Source: an uncultured Clostridia bacterium
GTDB lineage: Bacteria > Bacillota > Clostridia > Oscillospirales > Oscillospiraceae
Assembly (NCBI GenBank): GCA_945948185.1
Contig: CAMFAL010000007.1
Span: 1-46,129 of the forward strand
Direction of reading: 5' to 3'
Length of the DNA stretch: 46,129 nucleotides
Each line of letters opens with the position of its first letter. Position 1 is the stretch's first letter. Shown here one piece after another: positions 42,063 to 46,129 of this stretch. The notes under the pieces were generated by a model. That model searched no databases. It had not been told where the DNA came from and saw only the letters and a list, made by a program, of their open reading frames with translations. Position numbers and translations under genes: made by a program.

Positions 42063-42848
42063 TCAGTTTTCCGCGTAGCGGGCCAGGAACTGCTTTGTCC
42101 GTTCCTCCCGGGGATGTTCGATGACCTGATGGGGGTCGCCCTGCTCCACGATGACGCCGCCGTCCATGAAGATGATCTGGTCCGCCACATCCCGGGCAAA
42201 GGCCATTTCGTGCGTGACGATGATCATGGTGGTCTTTTGGTCCGCCAGGGAGCGGATAACCTTCAACACCTCGCCGGTAAGCTCTGGGTCCAGAGCAGAG
42301 GTAGGCTCGTCAAAACAGAGAATGTCCGGCTTCAGCGCCAGGGCCCGGGCGATGGCCACCCGCTGCTGCTGGCCGCCGGAGAGTTGGTGGGGATAGTGGC
42401 CCGCCCGGTCCGCCAGGCCCATCTGAGCCAGCAGTTCCTTGCCGTGGGCCTCGATATCCGCCAGAATCCGGGCCTTGTTGGCCTTGAAATCGGGCTGCTC
42501 CTTGGCCAGCAGCTGGCTGGCCAGGGTCACGTTCTGAAGCGCCGTGTACTGGGGAAAGAGGTTGAAGGACTGGAACACCATGCCGAAATGGAGCCGCTTT
42601 TTGCGGATCTCGCTCTCTCGCTGAGTGGCGGGGTCTGCCGCGTCGAACAGGGTCTTGCCCTGAACGACGATGGTACCCTGGTCCGGCGTTTCCAAAAAGT
42701 TCAGGCACCGCAGCAGCGTGGTCTTGCCGCTGCCGGAGGAGCCGATGATGGCCAGCGCCTGTCCCTGCTCCAGGGAGAAGCTGATATCCTCCAGCACACG
42801 GGTCGCGCCGAAGTGTTTTTCAATGTTATGTACTTCCAAAATCGCCAT
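42063..42848 (-). CDS. Polar amino-acid ABC transporter ATP-binding protein
   Basis: A 261-residue ATPase of the GlnQ/ArtP class powering import of polar amino acids. Walker A is IGSSGSGKTTLLR, the signature LSGGQQQRVAIARAL, and Walker B ILCFDEPTSALDPE. The Q-loop is MVFQSFNLFPQ. It is the last gene of a three-gene operon. The specific amino acid (glutamine, cystine or other) cannot be told from sequence alone. Confidence 0.95.
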   Translation of the reverse strand: MAILEVHNIEKHFGATRVLEDISFSLEQGQALAIIGSSGSGKTTLLRCLNFLETPDQGTIVVQGKTLFDAADPATQRESEIRKKRLHFGMVFQSFNLFPQYTALQNVTLASQLLAKEQPDFKANKARILADIEAHGKELLAQMGLADRAGHYPHQLSGGQQQRVAIARALALKPDILCFDEPTSALDPELTGEVLKVIRSLADQKTTMIIVTHEMAFARDVADQIIFMDGGVIVEQGDPHQVIEHPREERTKQFLARYAEN

Positions 42849-42860
42849 ATCAGCACCCCC

Positions 42861-43547
42861 TTAACGGAAATAATCCAGCTTCTGCTCCAGCCGTCCCAGC
42901 AGGACGGTCAGGATACCATTGAAGATAAGATAGTAGACCGCGGTGAAGAACAGCGGCCAGATGGCACCGGAGATGCCCTGGGAACCCTTCAGGAAAGCCT
43001 GACCGGCCCAGATGATCTCCTGCAATGCGATGATGCGGGCCAGGGAGGTATCCTTCACCAGAGTGATGATCTCGTTGGACATGGGCGGCACGATACGCTT
43101 GATCATCTGCAGCAAGGTGACCTTGAAGAAAATCTGGCTCTTGGTCATACCCAGCACCATACCTGCTTCCTGCTGCCCCTTGGGTACGCCCTGGATGCCA
43201 CCCCGGTAGATCTCGGAGAAGTAGCATGCGTAGTTGAAGATAAAGGCTACTGACGAAGCGATGAAGCGTCCGGCCTCGCCGCTGCCCCACCAGTTGTTCT
43301 TCAGCACCAGGCCGGGGAAGTAGTAGATGATCAGCAGCTGGATCATCAGCGGGGTGCCGCGAATGACCCAGACAATCAGCCTTGTCATCCAGCGCAGTGG
43401 GGAAAAGCGGCTCATGGAGCCAAAGGCAATGATCAGGCCCAGAGGAATGGCGCCGATCAGCGTCACGAAAAACAGCTTCAGCGTCTGTAAAAAACCGATG
43501 TTCAGCGAGTGGAGGACCACCGGCATTTGTTCAAGTATCAATTCCAT
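42861..43547 (-). CDS. Polar amino-acid ABC transporter permease
   Basis: A 228-residue inner-membrane permease of the HisMQ/GlnP type with about five membrane segments. The conserved EAA motif that docks the ATPase lies near KGQQEAGMVLGMTKSQIFF. RGTPLMIQLLIIYY is a family marker. The gene lies between the solute-binding and ATPase genes; the single permease suggests a homodimer in the transporter. The ribosome site is weak, so translation may depend on read-through. Confidence 0.95.
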   Translation of the reverse strand: MELILEQMPVVLHSLNIGFLQTLKLFFVTLIGAIPLGLIIAFGSMSRFSPLRWMTRLIVWVIRGTPLMIQLLIIYYFPGLVLKNNWWGSGEAGRFIASSVAFIFNYACYFSEIYRGGIQGVPKGQQEAGMVLGMTKSQIFFKVTLLQMIKRIVPPMSNEIITLVKDTSLARIIALQEIIWAGQAFLKGSQGISGAIWPLFFTAVYYLIFNGILTVLLGRLEQKLDYFR

Positions 43548-43608
43548 AGAATTGCCCTGCTTTCTCTTGTGGTAGGGTTACCCCTCATTCACAGAGGGTA
43601 AGACCGCC

Positions 43609-43641
43609 AAAAACAGAGAGCGGGATTGGCCGCTCTCTGTT
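43609..43641 (-). terminator. Attenuator-like hairpin between binding protein and permease genes
   Basis: A perfect 12-bp stem (AACAGAGAGCGG at 43612-43623 and CCGCTCTCTGTT at 43630-43641) is followed, in the minus direction, by TTTTT. Partial termination would give more binding protein than permease, a common design. Confidence 0.82.
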
Positions 43642-43665
43642 TGGTATGCGGGAAAGGGAAGATGC

Positions 43666-44514
43666 TTACTGTGCAATCAGAGCAGCCTGGACACCATAGG
43701 TCTCGGCGCAGGCGATCATGGAGCCATCAGTGTAAGCGGTGGCAAAGAAGTCGTTCAGTGCGGCAGCCAGGTCAGAGCCCTTGCGGAAGCCAACACCGTA
43801 TTCTTCGCTGTTCAGGCCCACAGTATAGGTTAGGTCGGCATAGCCGGTGCCCTCGCCCACCATGGCGGCGGCCATCAGGGAGTCGATCACAGCGGCATCA
43901 GAAGTACCGGCGGCAACTTCCATCAGCGCGTCAGACTGGGCCTTGACAGGGGTGAAGCTGTAACCAAGAGCGCTGACTTCCGCCTCACCGGCACTGCCGG
44001 CCTCCACGGCGAAAGCCAGATCGGCGCAGGCCTCGACGGTCTGATACTGGTCAGCCTTGTCGGCGGGAACAATGACCACCTGGGCATTGTTGCAGTAGGC
44101 ATTGGAGCACTCCATGGCACTGGTGACCTCGTCGGTCAGGGTCATGCCGTTCCAGACACAGTCAATGGCCTGGCTGTTCAGCTCCAGGACCTTGTTGTCC
44201 CAGTCGATCTCCACAAACTCCACATTCACGCCCAGGCTCTCAGCAAAGGCCTTTGCCATGTCGGCGTCAAAGCCGATCCAGTTGCCGTTGGCATCTTTGT
44301 AGTCCATGGGAGCAAAGTCGGTGATACCGACCACCAGAGTGCCCTTGCTCTGAATGGCAGCCAGATCACTGTCGGTGGCGGGCTCCTCGGCGGGAGTCTC
44401 AGCGGGCTGTTCCGCAGCGGGCTTTTCCTCGGCGGCGGACTCTTCCTTGGAGCCACAGGCGGCCAGGGACAGGACCATCATGGCTGCCAGCAGCAATGCA
44501 AACAACTTCTTCAT
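43666..44514 (-). CDS. Amino-acid ABC transporter substrate-binding lipoprotein
   Basis: A 282-residue solute-binding protein (SBP_bac_3). The signal peptide ends in a lipobox (LSLAAC), followed by a Glu/Ala/Pro-rich spacer. The mature part starts at GTLVVGITDFAPMDYKDANG, with NWIGFDADMAKAFAE and VEIDWDNKVLELNSQAIDCV following; these resemble cystine- and glutamine-type binding proteins. ATG 44514 was chosen because GGAGG lies 8 bases upstream and the signal peptide starts here. It is the first gene of the operon and has a good promoter at 44567-44595. Confidence 0.95.
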   Translation of the reverse strand: MKKLFALLLAAMMVLSLAACGSKEESAAEEKPAAEQPAETPAEEPATDSDLAAIQSKGTLVVGITDFAPMDYKDANGNWIGFDADMAKAFAESLGVNVEFVEIDWDNKVLELNSQAIDCVWNGMTLTDEVTSAMECSNAYCNNAQVVIVPADKADQYQTVEACADLAFAVEAGSAGEAEVSALGYSFTPVKAQSDALMEVAAGTSDAAVIDSLMAAAMVGEGTGYADLTYTVGLNSEEYGVGFRKGSDLAAALNDFFATAYTDGSMIACAETYGVQAALIAQ

Positions 44515-44535
44515 ACAAATATCCTCCAAAATCCT

Positions 44536-44551
44536 GAGCGGCGTTCCGCTC
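44536..44551. promoter_or_regulatory. Short hairpin in the ABC operon leader
   Basis: GAGCGG (44536-44541) and CCGCTC (44546-44551) form a 6-bp stem with a CGTT loop, close upstream of the ribosome site. It could stabilise the mRNA or influence translation; no riboswitch is recognised. Confidence 0.4.
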
Positions 44552-44566
44552 GTTTAATACGTTAGT

Positions 44567-44595
44567 AGTTTACCATGCTAAATTATCACTGTAAA
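44567..44595 (-). promoter_or_regulatory. Sigma-A promoter of the amino-acid ABC operon
   Basis: On the minus strand TTTACA (44590-44595) and TAAACT (44567-44572) are 17 bases apart, with a TG just before the -10. The start would be near 44560. Confidence 0.7.
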
Positions 44596-44667
44596 GACGG
44601 AAAAGGAACGAATCCTGGAGAAAGAAGACTTGTACTTTTGTGCAGTTTGCCAAAGAAAGACGGGCCG

Positions 44668-44696
44668 TCATACTTTGCCAGCATGGGACATAGAGT
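44668..44696 (+). promoter_or_regulatory. SigE-like promoter of spoIVA
   Basis: TCATACT (44668-44674) fits the SigE -35 pattern kmATAyT fully. CATAGAGT (44689-44696) follows after 14 bases and fits the -10 partially. The start would be near 44703, 80 bases before the ATG. SigE control of spoIVA is known in Bacillus. Confidence 0.55.
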
Positions 44697-44783
44697 AAAT
44701 CAAGACGATGGCCGGAAATGAGCAGTCTCTATGCGCGGGGCTGCCAAATCTGAACAGGCGCCGTCAGGTGCATGGAGGTTGCT

Positions 44784-46129
44784 ATGAATACCAGTATTTA
44801 TCAGAATATCGCCACCCGCACGGCGGGGGATATCTACATCGGTGTGGTGGGGCCGGTCCGCACCGGTAAGTCCACCTTCATCAAGCGGTTCATGGAGACC
44901 CAGGTGATCCCCAACATTGAGAACGTCTATCGGAAAGAGCGGGCCAGGGATGAGCTGCCTCAAAGCGGCTCTGGCCGGACCATTATGACAGCGGAGCCCA
45001 AATTCGTGCCCGAAGAAGCTGCCCAGATCCAGCTGGACGGTGGCGCGGCCTTCTCCGTGCGTCTCATCGACTGCGTGGGGTACATGGTAAAGGGCGCCAT
45101 CGGCCAGTACGAGGATGATGCTCCCCGCATGGTGACTACCCCCTGGTATGACCATGAGATCCCCATGACGGAGGCGGCGGAGATCGGCACCCGAAAGGTC
45201 ATCGCCGAGCACTCCACCATCGGCATCGTCATCACCACCGACGGCACCGTGGCGGATATTCCCCGGGAGGACTACCTGGAGGCGGAGGAGCGGGTCATCC
45301 GGGAACTGCAGGAGCTGGGGAAGCCTTTCATCGTCCTGCTGAATTCCCAGGACCCCCGCAGTGACCGGGCTCAGGCCATTGCCCGGGACATCGCATCCCG
45401 GTATGAGGTGAACTGCGTGCCGGTGAACTGCCTGGAGCTGAATGAGGACGCTGTGGCGGACATTTTGAAGGCCGTCCTGTACGAGTTCCCTATGCAGGAG
45501 CTGGACCTGTTCCTGCCGCCCTGGGTGGACGCCCTGCCCCCGGACCATCCTTTGAAGGAAGGGCTCTACGAGGCGGTGCGGAAAACCACGGCCCAGCTGC
45601 GCCACATCCGGGAGGTGGACGGCGTCATTGCCGCCCTGCGGGACTGCGACAGCATCAGCGAGGCTGCCGTCACCTCCATTGATCTGGGTACCGGCGTGGC
45701 TGCGGCGGAGCTGCGGCTGCCCAGGGGACTGTTCTATCAGACTCTGTCGGAGCAGTCCGGCTTCCAGGTGGGGGATGACGGCGACCTGATGAGCCTGCTG
45801 ACCCGTCTGGCGGAGGTCAAGAAGGAGTATGATAAGGTTGCGGGGGCACTGAAGGATGTGCGGGAGACGGGGTACGGCATTGTGGTGCCGGGCATCGACG
45901 AGCTGAAGCTGGAGGAACCGGAGATCATGAAGCAGGGAGGTCGGTACGGCGTCCGCCTCAAGGCCAGCGCTCCCAGCATCCATATGATCCGGGCGGATAT
46001 CGAGACGGCGGTCAGCCCCATTGTGGGCAACGAGAAGCAGTCTGAGGACATGGTGAACTACCTGCTGCAGGAGTTTGAGGGAGACACCAGCAAGATCTGG
46101 CAGTCCAACATCTTCGGCCGCAGCTTCCA
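44784..46129 (+). CDS. spoIVA: Stage IV sporulation protein A, 3' end beyond the window
   Basis: About 448 residues are present of a protein that is normally about 492. SpoIVA is a mother-cell ATPase that polymerises around the forespore to form the base of the coat and cortex. The N-terminus IYQNIATRTAGDIYIGVVG with the P-loop GPVRTGKST (Lys29) is diagnostic. VVGPVRTGKSTFIKRFMET and ELPQSGSGRTIMTAEPKFVP follow, and the middle domain is complete. GGAGG lies at 44774-44778. The window ends in the C-terminal domain just after NIFGRSF. Its partners SpoVM and a SipL-like protein are encoded 3-4 kb upstream. Confidence 0.97.
   Translation, partial: MNTSIYQNIATRTAGDIYIGVVGPVRTGKSTFIKRFMETQVIPNIENVYRKERARDELPQSGSGRTIMTAEPKFVPEEAAQIQLDGGAAFSVRLIDCVGYMVKGAIGQYEDDAPRMVTTPWYDHEIPMTEAAEIGTRKVIAEHSTIGIVITTDGTVADIPREDYLEAEERVIRELQELGKPFIVLLNSQDPRSDRAQAIARDIASRYEVNCVPVNCLELNEDAVADILKAVLYEFPMQELDLFLPPWVDALPPDHPLKEGLYEAVRKTTAQLRHIREVDGVIAALRDCDSISEAAVTSIDLGTGVAAAELRLPRGLFYQTLSEQSGFQVGDDGDLMSLLTRLAEVKKEYDKVAGALKDVRETGYGIVVPGIDELKLEEPEIMKQGGRYGVRLKASAPSIHMIRADIETAVSPIVGNEKQSEDMVNYLLQEFEGDTSKIWQSNIFGRSF

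Noticed and set aside
41793-43253. Long plus-strand frame of about 486 codons over the ABC transporter genes
   Set aside because: It is the antisense of two well-supported transporter genes and the end of the DUF3794 gene, and it shows no recognisable domain.
1-46129. tRNA, rRNA, CRISPR arrays, insertion sequences, prophage or attachment sites
   Set aside because: None of the expected repeats, structures or proteins are seen; the gene content is core chromosomal throughout.

Overview
This 46 kb window looks like a chromosomal segment of a spore-forming, GC-rich anaerobic Firmicute, most plausibly an Oscillospiraceae-type gut Clostridium. The evidence is the set of Gram-positive sporulation genes (SigG, YlmC/YmxH, YtfJ/GerW, SpoVM-like, DUF3794-LysM, SpoIVA), an IspH-RpsA fusion, a butyryl-CoA:acetate-type CoA-transferase and canonical sigma-A promoters and AGGAGG ribosome sites. 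The taxon is an inference from gene content. Nearly everything is core chromosome; I see no tRNA, rRNA, CRISPR array, prophage or insertion sequence.

Layout. 0.1-4.2 kb: a hotdog thioesterase, a MATE exporter, a carbohydrate-binding lipoprotein and a GyrI-like gene broken by an in-frame TGA. 4.2-5.5 kb: sigG with a good SigF-type promoter, divergent from a ylmC/ymxH gene. 5.5-7.4 kb: rpsB-tsf. 7.5-12.6 kb: a site-2-type protease, scpA, scpB, a DUF2953 protein, ytfJ, a D-Ala-D-Ala carboxypeptidase and an RluB-type pseudouridine synthase. 12.6-18.2 kb: a MurR/RpiR regulator, a HI0933-like flavoprotein, cmk, plsC and the ispH-rpsA fusion. 18.3-21.6 kb: the CoA-transferase as a single-gene unit, then carD-ispD-ispF. 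21.7-25.8 kb: DUF3343 plus a cysteine-desulfurase-like enzyme, cdaA-cdaR (c-di-AMP synthesis) and an RseC-like protein. 25.8-40.1 kb: one long plus-strand run (DUF5685, J-domain protein, yicC, remA, gmk, rpoZ, priA, def, fmt, zinc peptidase, rsmB, rlmN, prpC, prkC, rsgA) matching the Bacillus yloC-to-cpgA order with some genes missing or added.

40.1-46.1 kb is the most interesting part. Two tiny genes, one a 24-codon SpoVM candidate at the place synteny predicts, are followed by a DUF3794-LysM protein resembling C. difficile SipL, then (across a minus-strand polar amino-acid ABC operon) by spoIVA, which runs off the window. SpoVM, SipL and SpoIVA are known partners in the spore-coat basement layer. 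The DUF3794 gene and spoIVA carry the same SigE-like -10 octamer, so the segment reads as a compact coat-assembly locus.

The window is mainly well-known biology. The best leads are the coat-basement cluster with its small genes, the internal expression signals inside ispH-rpsA, the TTTTGCA repeat array at the MurR-type regulator, and several small or uncharacterised proteins (52-aa Cys-rich membrane protein, Cys-tailed J-domain protein, DUF5685, DUF3343).
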